NCBI RefSeq assembly: GCF_019799905.1
Contig: NZ_JABGCI010000013.1
Location: 1 to 64,000 of the forward strand
DNA from: Trujillonella endophytica
GTDB lineage: Bacteria > Actinomycetota > Actinomycetes > Mycobacteriales > Geodermatophilaceae
DNA length: 64,000 nucleotides
Direction of reading: 5' to 3'
Shown: piece after piece, positions 16,982 to 25,267 of the stretch
Numbering within the stretch: the first letter of the stretch is position 1
Layout: each line of letters starts with the position of its first letter
Made by a program: the position numbers and the translations under genes
Notes under the pieces: generated by a model
Databases searched by the model: none
Told to the model about the DNA's origin: nothing
Seen by the model: only the letters and a program-made list of their open reading frames with translations

Positions 16982-18280
16982 GTGTCCAACCGGAGACGCA
17001 GAGGTCTGGGCGGCGGTGCGGCCGCGCTGGTGCTGGCCTCGTCGTTGGCCGCATGCGGGAGTGACGACGGCGGTCCGCCGACGCTGAACTGGTACATCAA
17101 CCCCGACAGCGGCGGCCAGGCCGAGATCGCCGCTCGGTGCAGCGAGGCCTCGGGCGGCGCCTACCAGATCTCCACCTCCGTGCTGCCGAACGCTGCGGCA
17201 GGGCAGCGCGAGCAGCTGATCCGCCGGCTGGCCGCCGAGGACTCCTCGATCGACATCATGAGCCTGGACCCGCCGTTCGTCGCCGAGTTCGCCCAGGCCG
17301 GCTTCCTCGCCGACGTCCCCGACGACCTCGCCGACCGGGTCACCGAGGGGGTCGTCCAGGGCGCGATCGACGGGGCGACGTGGAACGACGAGGTCGTCGC
17401 CGTCCCCTTCTGGGCCAACACCCAGATCCTCTGGTACCGGACGTCGGTCGCCGAGGCCGCCGGTCTGGACATGACTCAGCCGGTCACCTGGGACCAGGTC
17501 ATCGAGGCCGCTCAGAGCCAGGACGTGCTCATCGGGGCCCAGGGCGCACGGGCGGAGTCGCTGACCGTGTGGTTGAACGGCCTCGTCGAGTCCGCCGGGG
17601 GCTCCATCATCGAGGAGAGCGCCGACGCGCCCGAGGACATCGTCCTCGGGCTGGACTCCGAGGCCGGACGGCGCGCGACCGAGATCATGCGCGCGGTCGC
17701 CGACTCCGGTCAGGTCAGCGCGGCCTTCTCCACCGACGACGAGCTCGCCGGCGCGAACGGCGTGGTGAGCGACCGCGGTGGGTTCACCGTCAACTACCCG
17801 TTCGTGTGGACGCTGGCGCAGGGTCTGGTGGAGGACGGCGGCCTGGACCAGGCGGTGCTCGACGACATCGGCGCCGCGGTCTGGCCCCGGGTCGACGCCG
17901 ACACCCCCGCCGCGCCTCCGCTGGGCGGCATCGACCTCGGCATCGGCGCCTTCAGCGAGAACGTCGACCTCGCGTTCGAGGCAGCTGAGTGCATCCGGTC
18001 CGAGGAGAACCAGGCCTACTACTTCACGACCAACGGCAACCCCGCATCGCTGGCGTCGGTCTTCGACGACCCGGAGGTCCTCGAGGTGTTCCCGCAGGCC
18101 CCTGTCATCCGGGAGTCGCTGGAGCTGGCCGCCCCCCGGCCGCAGTCGCCGTACTACAGCGAGATCACCGGCGTCGTCCAGCGCGAGTTCCACCCGCCGG
18201 CGTCGGTCGATCCGAACTCGACACCGCAATCGGCCACCGCACTCATGGAAGCCGTCCTGGCAGGAGACCAGCTGCTATGA
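16982..18280 (+). CDS. LpqY-like trehalose/sugar ABC-importer binding lipoprotein
   Basis: This 432-residue solute-binding protein starts with a signal peptide and a lipobox LAAC ending at Cys25, so it is anchored to the outer face of the membrane. The region LIRRLAAEDSSIDIMSLDPP (about residues 78-97) and the following VAEFAQAGFL resemble the mycobacterial trehalose-binding LpqY, and WANTQILWYR is typical of the sugar-binding family. Together with the next three genes it makes a complete importer in the LpqY-SugA-SugB-SugC order. The trehalose specificity is inferred from this resemblance. The stop overlaps the SugA-like start by 4 bp (ATGA). GTG at 16982 gives the basic n-region SNRRRRG. 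Confidence 0.88.
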   Translation: MSNRRRRGLGGGAAALVLASSLAACGSDDGGPPTLNWYINPDSGGQAEIAARCSEASGGAYQISTSVLPNAAAGQREQLIRRLAAEDSSIDIMSLDPPFVAEFAQAGFLADVPDDLADRVTEGVVQGAIDGATWNDEVVAVPFWANTQILWYRTSVAEAAGLDMTQPVTWDQVIEAAQSQDVLIGAQGARAESLTVWLNGLVESAGGSIIEESADAPEDIVLGLDSEAGRRATEIMRAVADSGQVSAAFSTDDELAGANGVVSDRGGFTVNYPFVWTLAQGLVEDGGLDQAVLDDIGAAVWPRVDADTPAAPPLGGIDLGIGAFSENVDLAFEAAECIRSEENQAYYFTTNGNPASLASVFDDPEVLEVFPQAPVIRESLELAAPRPQSPYYSEITGVVQREFHPPASVDPNSTPQSATALMEAVLAGDQLL

Positions 18281-19239
18281 CCCAGACGACGCTCCCCCCG
18301 GTGGAGAAGACCCAACCGAAGTCTGCTCCACACGGGACCATCAGCGACCGGTCGAGAGCCGAGCGCAAGCTCGGCTGGATGCTGGCCGGCCCGGCGTTCC
18401 TCGTGATGCTCGCCGTCACGGCCTACCCGATCGCGCAGGCGGCCTACGACTCGCTGTTCCGCTACCGGCTCACCGACCCGGACAACCGGTCGTTCAACGG
18501 CCTGTCCAACTACTGGGTCATCCTCTCGGACAACCTGTGGTGGACCGCGCTGGGCGTCACGATGCTCATCACCGTGATCACCGTCCTGGTCGAGCTCGTC
18601 CTCGGGTTCGCGCTGGCGATGGTCATGGCCAAGATGCTGAGTTCGATCCGCCCGGTGGTGCGCGCGGCGATCCTCATCCCGTACGCGGTCATCACCGTCG
18701 TCTCGGCGTTCGCCTGGCAGTTCGCCTTCGACATCGACACGGGATTCGTGAACAGCTGGTTCGCCTGGATCCCCGGCGTCTCGGCCGACACCGACTGGTT
18801 CGGCGGCCAGGGGACCTCGCTGCTGGTGATCTGCCTGGCCGAGATCTGGAAGACCACGCCGTTCATCTCCCTGCTCCTGCTGGCCGGCCTGGCGCAGGTG
18901 CCGGAGGTGCTGCAGGAGGCCGCGAAGGTCGACGGCGCGAGCTGGTGGCAGCGGCTGTGGAAGGTGACGCTGCCGAACATGAAGGCGGCGATCATGGTCG
19001 CCCTGCTGTTCCGCACCCTGGACGCGTTCCGCGTCTTCGACAGCATCTTCATCATGACGAACGGGGCGAACAACACCGAGTCGGTGTCGTTCCTCGCCTA
19101 CCGGCAGACGATCTCCCGGCTGGAGATCGGTCTGGGGTCCGCCGTCTCCGTCCTGCTGTTCCTGTGCGTCGTGCTGTTGGCAGGGCTGTTCATCAAGGGC
19201 TTCAAGGTCGACCTGGCCTCGGCGAGAGGGGAAGGCTGA
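18277..19239 (+). CDS. SugA-like sugar ABC-transporter permease
   Basis: This 320-residue MalF-type permease has six membrane helices and the EAA loop that docks with the ATPase (EAAKVDGASWWQRLWKVTLP, residues ~214-233). ATG at 18277 overlaps the binding-protein stop (ATGA) and has AGGAG about 10 nt upstream. The first ~30 residues are cytoplasmic. It pairs with the SugB-like permease downstream; their junction is a TGATG overlap. The family imports di- or oligosaccharides, here most probably trehalose given the LpqY-like partner. Confidence 0.9.
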   Translation: MTQTTLPPVEKTQPKSAPHGTISDRSRAERKLGWMLAGPAFLVMLAVTAYPIAQAAYDSLFRYRLTDPDNRSFNGLSNYWVILSDNLWWTALGVTMLITVITVLVELVLGFALAMVMAKMLSSIRPVVRAAILIPYAVITVVSAFAWQFAFDIDTGFVNSWFAWIPGVSADTDWFGGQGTSLLVICLAEIWKTTPFISLLLLAGLAQVPEVLQEAAKVDGASWWQRLWKVTLPNMKAAIMVALLFRTLDAFRVFDSIFIMTNGANNTESVSFLAYRQTISRLEIGLGSAVSVLLFLCVVLLAGLFIKGFKVDLASARGEG

Positions 19240-20072
19240 TGTCCCGGCGGGAGAAGACCTGGTGGATCGTCGCAGGCGTCGCGATCCTCATCTATTGCCT
19301 GTTCCCCATCGCCTGGATCGTCTCGGTCTCGCTGAAGGCGCCGTCGGACCTGACGAACGGCCAGTTCCTCCCGACGAACTCCACCCTGGTGAACTACCGC
19401 GAGATCCTCACCGGCGGCTCCAAGGACCTGTTCCTGCCGGCGCTGCGCAACAGCTTCGGGATCTGCCTGATCGCGACGGCGATCTCGTGCCTGCTGGCGA
19501 TGTTCGCGGCCTACGCCATCGCCCGGCTGGACTTCCCGGGCAAGAAGCTGATCCTGTCGACCGCGCTGGTCGTGGCGATCTTCCCGGTCATCTCGATCGT
19601 CACGCCGCTGTTCAACGTCTGGCGGCAGATCGGGCTCTACGACACCTGGCCCGGGCTGATCATCCCGTACCTCTCGCTGACCCTGCCGATCTCCATCTGG
19701 ACGATGTCGGCGTTCTTCCGCGAGATCCCCTGGGAGATGGAGCAGGCGGCCCAGGTCGACGGCGCCACCACCTGGCAGGCGTTCCGGAAGGTCATCGTCC
19801 CGCTGGCGGCGCCCGGCGTCTTCACCACGGCGATCATCGCCTTCTTCATCGCCTGGAACGACTTCATCTACGGCATCTCCCTGACCTCGACGGACGCGGC
19901 CCGACCGGTGCCCGCGGCGCTGGGTCTGTTCTCCGGAGCGTCCCAGTTCGAGAACCCGACGGGGCCGATCGCCGCGGCCGCGGTCATCGTGACCATCCCG
20001 GTCGTCGTCCTGGTCCTGCTCTTCCAGCGGCGCATCGTCGCCGGCCTCACCAACGGCGCGGTCAAGGGATGA
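19239..20072 (+). CDS. SugB-like sugar ABC-transporter permease
   Basis: The 277-residue MalG-type permease has six membrane helices and an EAA loop near residues 168-190 (EQAAQVDGATTWQAFRKVIV). The N-terminal helix ends in FPIAWIVSVSLK and is followed by the NYREIL region typical of this half of the heterodimer. ATG at 19239 shares its A with the TGA of the upstream permease and is preceded by a purine-rich GAGAGGGGAAGG. It completes the membrane channel with the SugA-like protein. Confidence 0.9.
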   Translation: MSRREKTWWIVAGVAILIYCLFPIAWIVSVSLKAPSDLTNGQFLPTNSTLVNYREILTGGSKDLFLPALRNSFGICLIATAISCLLAMFAAYAIARLDFPGKKLILSTALVVAIFPVISIVTPLFNVWRQIGLYDTWPGLIIPYLSLTLPISIWTMSAFFREIPWEMEQAAQVDGATTWQAFRKVIVPLAAPGVFTTAIIAFFIAWNDFIYGISLTSTDAARPVPAALGLFSGASQFENPTGPIAAAAVIVTIPVVVLVLLFQRRIVAGLTNGAVKG

Positions 20073-20136
20073 CGCGCGCCATGTCCCTCATCCTCCAGCC
20101 CTGCACCCCACCGACCTCCCGAGGGGACGAGAACTG

Positions 20137-21483
20137 ATGGCCTCCATCGAGATGCGCAACATCGTCAAGCAGTACGGCGACGGGTTCCCGGCGGTCAACG
20201 ACGTCAGCCTCGACATCGCCGACGGCGAGTTCATGATCCTCGTCGGGCCCTCCGGCTGCGGGAAGTCGACGCTGCTGCGGATGATCGTCGGCCTCGAGGA
20301 CATCACCAGCGGCGACATGGTCATCGGCGGCAAGCGGGTCAACGACCTCGCGCCGCGCGAGCGCAACCTGTCGATGGTCTTCCAGAACTACGCCCTGTAC
20401 CCGCACCTGACGGTGTTCGAGAACATCGCCTTCCCGCTGCGACTGGCCAAGACCCCCGACGACGAGGTCCGCCGCCGGGTCAACGAGGCCTCGGACGTGC
20501 TCGAGCTCAAGGAACACCTCGAGCGCAAGCCGGCCAACCTCTCCGGTGGTCAGCGGCAGCGCGTCGCCATGGGCCGGGCGATCGTCCGCCAGGCCGAGGC
20601 GTTCCTCTTCGACGAGCCGCTGTCCAACCTCGACGCCAAGCTGCGCGGGCAGATGCGGACGGAGATCTCCCGGCTGCAGCGCCGCCTGGGCATCACCACC
20701 GTCTACGTCACCCACGACCAGACCGAGGCCATGACGCTCGGCGACCGGGTCTGCGTGCTCCGCAAGGGCAAGATCCAGCAGGTCGCCTCACCGCGGGAGC
20801 TCTACGAGCAGCCGGTCAACCTGTTCGTCGCCGGGTTCATCGGCTCGCCGCCGATGAACTTCCTGCCGGCGTCGCTGGAGGGCGGCAACCGGCTGTCGAC
20901 GCCGTTCGGGCCGATCGAGCTGGACGAGAAGCGCGCCGCCGCGGTGCGCGGCAAGGGCGACCTCCTCCTCGTGGGCATCCGCCCGGAGTACTTCGAGGAC
21001 GCCACGCTCGTCGACGATGCCAAGCGGCCCCTCGGCTCGATCTTCCGGGCCCGGGTCGACGTCACCGAGTGGCTCGGCGACTCCCAGTTCGCGTACATCC
21101 CCTACGAGGCGCCCGACCAGCTCCGCGAGCAGCTGCGCGAGCTGTCACGGGAGCTGGACTCCGAGGAGCTGCGGACGCAGGCGATCGTGTCGATCGACTC
21201 GACCAGCCGCATCCGGGAGGGCCGGGAGGCCGAGTTCTGGCTCGACTCCCGCAAGATCCACGTGTTCGACCCGCACTCCGGGGAGAACCTCACCCGCGAC
21301 GCGCAGGCCGGCGCCCGGCTCACCGAGATGGCCAACGAGGACCGTCTCGAGCAGGTGGAACACGCCCAGAGCACGGGCCAGACCGTGGGCGGCTTCGGGG
21401 ACACCGGGGGCGGTGGCACCGGGGGCGGTGGCACCACGGGCGGCGGCACGACCGGCGGCGCCACCCGGGCCGGAGCGGCCTGA
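20137..21483 (+). CDS. SugC/MalK-like sugar ABC-transporter ATPase
   Basis: This 448-residue ATPase powers the importer. It has Walker A GPSGCGKST (37-45), the signature LSGGQ (135-139), Walker B LFDEP (Asp159, Glu160), and the switch histidine in VTHDQ (His193). Residues ~240-400 form the MalK-type regulatory domain, with an inserted charged helical stretch around residues 325-350 (QLREQLRELSRELDSEEL). The last ~35 residues are an unusual glycine/threonine-rich tail coded by 15-bp tandem repeats. ATG at 20137 has GAGGGGA upstream. The gap of 64 bp from the permease is the only real spacer in the operon. Such ATPases can serve several importers. Confidence 0.92.
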   Translation: MASIEMRNIVKQYGDGFPAVNDVSLDIADGEFMILVGPSGCGKSTLLRMIVGLEDITSGDMVIGGKRVNDLAPRERNLSMVFQNYALYPHLTVFENIAFPLRLAKTPDDEVRRRVNEASDVLELKEHLERKPANLSGGQRQRVAMGRAIVRQAEAFLFDEPLSNLDAKLRGQMRTEISRLQRRLGITTVYVTHDQTEAMTLGDRVCVLRKGKIQQVASPRELYEQPVNLFVAGFIGSPPMNFLPASLEGGNRLSTPFGPIELDEKRAAAVRGKGDLLLVGIRPEYFEDATLVDDAKRPLGSIFRARVDVTEWLGDSQFAYIPYEAPDQLREQLRELSRELDSEELRTQAIVSIDSTSRIREGREAEFWLDSRKIHVFDPHSGENLTRDAQAGARLTEMANEDRLEQVEHAQSTGQTVGGFGDTGGGGTGGGGTTGGGTTGGATRAGAA

Positions 21484-21489
21484 CGGAGG

Positions 21490-21526
21490 CCGCGGCCGGC
21501 CCGCCCGTCAGGTGGGTCGGCCGCGG
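21490..21526. terminator. Bidirectional terminator between sugC-like and pfkB genes
   Basis: A 16-bp stem (21490-21505 with 21511-21526, two G-T wobbles) closes a 5-nt CGTCA loop. It starts 7 nt after the ATPase stop and extends over the last codons of the convergent PfkB gene, so it can serve both. Confidence 0.65.
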
Positions 21527-22521
21527 GCCGCGCCGAGCTCGTCCCGGGTCGGCGGATCGGCGCCGGCCCGGGTGCAGTTGAGCGCGGCGACCAGCGCCGC
21601 GGTGTCCACCACCTCCAGCAGGTCGTCGTCGGTCAGCTCGGTCAGGGCGGCGCGGGTGCGGACGCCGCGCCGCAGCAGCTCCGCGAACAGGCCCGCGGCC
21701 AGCGAGTCGCCGGCCCCGACCGTGTCCATGACCGGCACCTGCGGGATCTCCCGGTGCAGCAGGGGCCGGCCGGGCCGGGCCACCCGGAGCGGGCGTCCGC
21801 CGTCGGTCATGAGCACGAGCGCGGGACCCCGCTCCGCCCACACCGAGGTGCCGAGGTCGAGGTCGGCGCGGGGGTGGAGCCAGTCGAAGTCCTCGGCGCT
21901 GACCTTCACCACGTCCGCGTGGGCCATGAGGCGCTGCAGCCGCTTCCGCACGGCGTCCGCGGTGTTGCCCAGGGAGGCGCCCACGGGGCCCTCGGCGAGC
22001 ATCGGGCGGATGTTGGGGTCGACGCTGACCAGCAGCCGGCCGCTGACCCGCTCGACCAGGCGGGCGATCGCGTCGCAGCCAGGCGGGGTCCAGCTGGAGA
22101 TCGACCCGACGTGCAGCACCGCCGTCGTCCCGGGGAACGCCGCGGCCAGCTCCTCGTCGGTCCACTGCCAGTCGGCGGCCCCGGCGACGGAGAAGCCGTA
22201 GTCCGCCGACCCGTCCGGTCCCAGCCCGACGACGGCGAGGCTCACCGGCTCGCTCGCGGTGACGAAGCGGCTGACGTCGACACCGGACTGCTCCGCGTGC
22301 CGGCGGAGAGGAGCGGCGAGGGGCCCGGTGCCCAGCCGCGCCAGCAGGGTGACCGGGGCGCCGAGCCGGCCGGCCGCGACGGCGACGTTCAGCGCGTTCC
22401 CGCCGGGGTGCGCGACGTAGCGCGGCGCCGTCCCGTGCGGGCCGGCACCGGCCCCGGGGTCGGGGAGCATGTCGACCACCAGCTCGCCGAGCACGGTCAG
22501 GTTGGGCTCGCCCTCGACCAC
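21508..22521 (-). CDS. PfkB-family carbohydrate kinase (fructokinase-like)
   Basis: The 337-residue product belongs to the ribokinase/PfkB family, which phosphorylates sugars with ATP. The N-terminal GGN (residues 40-42, HPGGNALNVA) and the C-terminal catalytic DTVGAGDSLAAG (catalytic base Asp272) are both present. The best guess is a fructokinase, but ribose or other sugars are possible. Convergence with the sugar importer suggests a role in sugar use, without proof. GTG at 22521 is supported by TACGCT exactly 6 nt upstream (minus-strand box 22528-22533), a leaderless pattern; the longer open frame upstream runs antisense to pspA. Confidence 0.87.
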   Translation of the reverse strand: MVEGEPNLTVLGELVVDMLPDPGAGAGPHGTAPRYVAHPGGNALNVAVAAGRLGAPVTLLARLGTGPLAAPLRRHAEQSGVDVSRFVTASEPVSLAVVGLGPDGSADYGFSVAGAADWQWTDEELAAAFPGTTAVLHVGSISSWTPPGCDAIARLVERVSGRLLVSVDPNIRPMLAEGPVGASLGNTADAVRKRLQRLMAHADVVKVSAEDFDWLHPRADLDLGTSVWAERGPALVLMTDGGRPLRVARPGRPLLHREIPQVPVMDTVGAGDSLAAGLFAELLRRGVRTRAALTELTDDDLLEVVDTAALVAALNCTRAGADPPTRDELGAARGRPT

Positions 22522-22665
22522 GGCCCGAGCGTAGCCGCGGCACGGTCGCACGGCCTTCGGTGGCTGGGGAGCGTGCGCACCTGGGACGATGGGGGGGACG
22601 ACGATCGCCGTGCCCACGCGGATGCCTCCGCGGGGTACGCGCCGGCGACTGACAGCGGAGGACCC

Positions 22666-23505
22666 ATGCCCAACCCGTTCGTGAAGATGTGGAAGTACCT
22701 CACGGCGTCGGCCAACGCGAAGATCGACGAGAAGGCCGACCCGAAGATCCAGATCGCCCAGGCCATCGAGTCCGAGCAGCAGCGGCACCAGGCCCTGGCC
22801 AACCAGGCGGCCGCGGTGCTGGGCAACCAGCGGCAGCTGGAGATGCGCCTGAACCGCCAGCTCGGGGAGGTGGAGAAGCTGCAGGCCTCCGCCCGCCAGG
22901 CGCTGGTCCTGGCCGACCAGACGCGGGCGAAGGGCGACGCGGCGAAGGCCGTCGAGTACGAGAACGCGGCGCAGGCCTTCGCCACGCAGCTGGTGGCCGC
23001 GGAGCAGTCGATGGAGGACCTCAAGCGCAGCCACGACGAGGCGCTGCAGGCCGCCGAGCAGGCCCGCGGCGCGGTCGAGACGAGCCGGATGCGGCTGCAG
23101 ACCACGCTGGCCGAGCGCACGAAGCTGATGAGCCAGCTCGAGCAGGCCAAGATGCAGGAGCACGTCGCCGACTCGCTGCGCCAGGTCAACGAGCTGTCCG
23201 CCCCGGGCAACACGCCCAGCCTGGGCGAGGTGCGCGACAAGATCGAGCGCCGGTACGCCAACGCCCTCGGTCAGGCCGAGCTCGCCCAGACCTCCGTCGA
23301 GGGCCGCATGCTCGAGGTGCAGAAGGCGACCCTGGACGTCGCCGGGGCGTCCCGCCTGGACCAGATCCGCGCCTCGATGGGTGGCGGGCCCGAGGCGATC
23401 TCCGGGGGTCAGGCGCCCGCGGCCGCCCTCGAGGAGGGGCAGACGATCCGTCAGCCCGACGCCGCCCCCGTCGCCGAGCCGGTGCAGCGGCCCGAGCAGG
23501 CCTGA
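22666..23505 (+). CDS. pspA: Phage-shock protein A (PspA/IM30/Vipp1 family)
   Basis: This 279-residue protein protects membrane integrity by coating the inner face of the cytoplasmic membrane. It has the N-terminal amphipathic segment (NPFVKMWKYL) and a long alpha-helical coiled-coil from about residue 25 to 225. The C-terminal ~45 residues are proline/alanine-rich and probably disordered. ATG at 22666 has a strong Shine-Dalgarno (GGAGG, 5 nt spacing). In Mycobacterium pspA is next to clgR and is followed by two partner genes; here no partner follows, since the convergent nei2 gene starts after a terminator. ClgR control is likely but no box is obvious in the 144-bp upstream gap. Confidence 0.93.
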   Translation: MPNPFVKMWKYLTASANAKIDEKADPKIQIAQAIESEQQRHQALANQAAAVLGNQRQLEMRLNRQLGEVEKLQASARQALVLADQTRAKGDAAKAVEYENAAQAFATQLVAAEQSMEDLKRSHDEALQAAEQARGAVETSRMRLQTTLAERTKLMSQLEQAKMQEHVADSLRQVNELSAPGNTPSLGEVRDKIERRYANALGQAELAQTSVEGRMLEVQKATLDVAGASRLDQIRASMGGGPEAISGGQAPAAALEEGQTIRQPDAAPVAEPVQRPEQA

Positions 23506-23540
23506 GCGGACGCCCGGTCCCCGGGCACCCACCTGCGCTG

Positions 23541-23574
23541 CGCGGCGGTCTCCGGTTCCTAGGAGGCCGCCGCG
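23541..23574. terminator. Bidirectional terminator between pspA and nei2
   Basis: A 13-bp stem with one G-T wobble (CGCGGCGGTCTCC and GGAGGCCGCCGCG) closes an 8-nt GGTTCCTA loop. It lies in the 74-bp convergent gap. Confidence 0.8.
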
Positions 23575-23579
23575 TCCGT

Positions 23580-24437
23580 CTATCCGGGCGTGGCGACGGG
23601 GCGTGGGCGGCCGGGCTCGCCGGTCCGGGCGAGAGGGTCGATCGGGCTCTTCGCGGCCTGGCAGTGGGGGCACCAGTAGGTCACCCGCTCCTGCAGCTCG
23701 GGCCCCTGGTCGCCCATCAGGATGGGTGTCCCGCAGCGCCGGCAGGGCTTCCCCTTGCGGCCGTAGACCCAGTGGTCCTGCCCCTTGCGGAGGTCCCCGG
23801 TCGTGCTCTGCTCAGAGCGGTCGCGGTTGGCGAGCATCAACGTCCGGGCCCGCGTGACCAGCGGTTCGAGGGCGTCGTCGACGTCGGCCACCCGCGCCCA
23901 CGGGTGCACCCCGGTCATGAACAGCGCCTCGACCTTGTAGAGGTTGCCGGGGCCGCACAGGTTGCGCTGGTCGAGGACCGCGACGCCGACCTGCTCGTCG
24001 GGGTGGGCGCGCAGGCGGCTCAGCGCCTCGTCGAGGTCCCAGTCCGGGCCGAGGACGTCGGGGCCGAGGTGCCCGACGAGCTGGTCCTCGTGCTCGGTGC
24101 GCACGAGGGCGACGTCGTGCAGCCGGTAGCCGACGCACTCCCACTCGTCGGTGGCCAGCACCGCCCGCACGGAGAACGCCGGACCGCCCCGCCACTTCGT
24201 CCCCGGCCGGTACACGTGCCAGCTGCCGTCCATCCGGTAGTGCGTGCGCAGCGTCCAGCCGTCGGCCAGCCGGATGAGCATGTGCTTGCCGCGGGGCACG
24301 ACCTCGCGCACCGTCCGGCCGGCGAGGTCGGTGGCGGCCAGCTGGGGCACCCGCAGCTCGCCACGGCGCAGCGTGGCCCCGGACAGGGCCTGGTTCATCC
24401 GCTTGGCCGCCAGCCAGACGGTGTCTCCCTCGGGCAC
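23580..24437 (-). CDS. nei2: Endonuclease VIII-like DNA glycosylase (Nei2 type)
   Basis: This bifunctional glycosylase/AP lyase removes oxidised bases in base-excision repair. With GTG at 24437 as start, the mature N terminus is Pro2-Glu3, the catalytic nucleophile and acid of the Fpg/Nei family (PEGDT), and Lys51 corresponds to the conserved beta-hairpin lysine. The H2TH turn GPGNLYK is at 162-168, and the zinc finger uses Cys232, Cys235, Cys256 and Cys259. Length (285 residues) is normal. The requirement for Pro2 fixes the start; GACACT lies exactly 6 nt upstream, matching the leaderless pattern. lhr lies 3.5 kb away; in Mycobacterium the two are adjacent. Confidence 0.93.
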   Translation of the reverse strand: MPEGDTVWLAAKRMNQALSGATLRRGELRVPQLAATDLAGRTVREVVPRGKHMLIRLADGWTLRTHYRMDGSWHVYRPGTKWRGGPAFSVRAVLATDEWECVGYRLHDVALVRTEHEDQLVGHLGPDVLGPDWDLDEALSRLRAHPDEQVGVAVLDQRNLCGPGNLYKVEALFMTGVHPWARVADVDDALEPLVTRARTLMLANRDRSEQSTTGDLRKGQDHWVYGRKGKPCRRCGTPILMGDQGPELQERVTYWCPHCQAAKSPIDPLARTGEPGRPRPVATPG

Positions 24438-24481
24438 GCCCCCAGTGTCCCCGCCGGCCATCGACGCTGCTGGCGGGCGGT

Positions 24482-25120
24482 GTGAACCCGCCGACACCCG
24501 GGACGATCCGCGGCAGCCTCGGCGCTGCACCTCGCGTGCCAGCCCTCGCTGCAGTCCGCGCCCGCCTGGCCCGCCCCGAGGTGGTCGGGCACCGCCCCGA
24601 GCCGGTCACCGTCACCGCGGCGCGCGTGGTGCGGCCGCACCGCCGGCAGGCGTTCGAGGCGTGGGCCGCCGACGTCCTGCGGGTCGCGCAGGAGTTCCCC
24701 GGCAACCTCGGCGGCACGCTGCTCAAGCCGGGACCGGGCAGCTCGGAGTACCACCTGGTCTACCGCTTCCGGGACGACGCCGCCCTGGCCGCCTGGGAGC
24801 GCTCGCCGCAGCGGCGGGCCGCCCTGGAGCGGATGCAGGAGATGGTCGACGGCGAGCGGGTCTCGCGCGTCTCCGGCCTGGACAGCTTCTTCACCCGCCC
24901 GTCCCAGCCCGGACCGCGCTGGCGGACGACGGTGCTGACCGTGCTGGGCGTCTTCGTCATCACCCTGGGCTTCCAGCTGCTGGTGACGCCGCACGTGTCG
25001 AGCTGGCCGCTGCCCGCGCGGTTGCTGCTGTCGGCCTGCGTGGTGGTCCTGCTGCTCGGCTACGTCGTCATGCCGGCGCTGACCCGCGCCTTCCGCGGGT
25101 GGCTGCACCCAGGGCGCTGA
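24482..25120 (+). CDS. ABM-domain membrane protein
   Basis: The 212-residue protein has an antibiotic-biosynthesis-monooxygenase-like (dimeric alpha/beta barrel) domain at about residues 40-135: RRQAFEAWAADVLRVAQEF, then YHLVYRFRDDAALAAWERS. Two membrane helices follow (about 148-170 and 180-202). Members of this fold act as small oxygenases or merely bind ligands; the membrane-anchored version has no assigned function. GTG at 24482 is the first start; a later one is possible because residues 1-35 are not conserved-looking. A diverged copy of its last ~50 codons follows immediately as a pseudogene. It is divergent from nei2 with 44 bp between starts. Confidence 0.75.
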   Translation: MNPPTPGTIRGSLGAAPRVPALAAVRARLARPEVVGHRPEPVTVTAARVVRPHRRQAFEAWAADVLRVAQEFPGNLGGTLLKPGPGSSEYHLVYRFRDDAALAAWERSPQRRAALERMQEMVDGERVSRVSGLDSFFTRPSQPGPRWRTTVLTVLGVFVITLGFQLLVTPHVSSWPLPARLLLSACVVVLLLGYVVMPALTRAFRGWLHPGR

Positions 25121-25122
25121 TC

Positions 25123-25267
25123 CTCGTGACCTGCGCACGTGTCGGGGTGGCCGCTGCCGGCGTGGCTGCTGCTGTCAGTGTGCGTGGTGGTGATGGTGCT
25201 CGGCTCCGCGGTCATGCCGGCGCTGTCCAGCGCCCTCTGCGGCCGGCTGCACCCCGGGAGCGACTGA
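25123..25267 (+). pseudogene. Tandem fragment of the ABM membrane protein gene
   Basis: Starting 2 bp after the ABM gene stop, the DNA repeats the last ~48 codons of that gene. In frame from 25136 it reads HVSGWPLPAWLLLS, then CVVVMVLG, and ends MPALSSALCGRLHPGSD before TGA at 25265-25267. The intact gene reads HVSSWPLPARLLLS and ends MPALTRAFRGWLHPGR. A one-base insertion near 25131 shifts the frame relative to the preceding LVT codons. No start codon or ABM domain is present, so this is the 3' remnant of a tandem duplicate that lost its 5' part. It underlies, on the opposite strand, the last 31 codons of the VWA gene. Confidence 0.8.
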
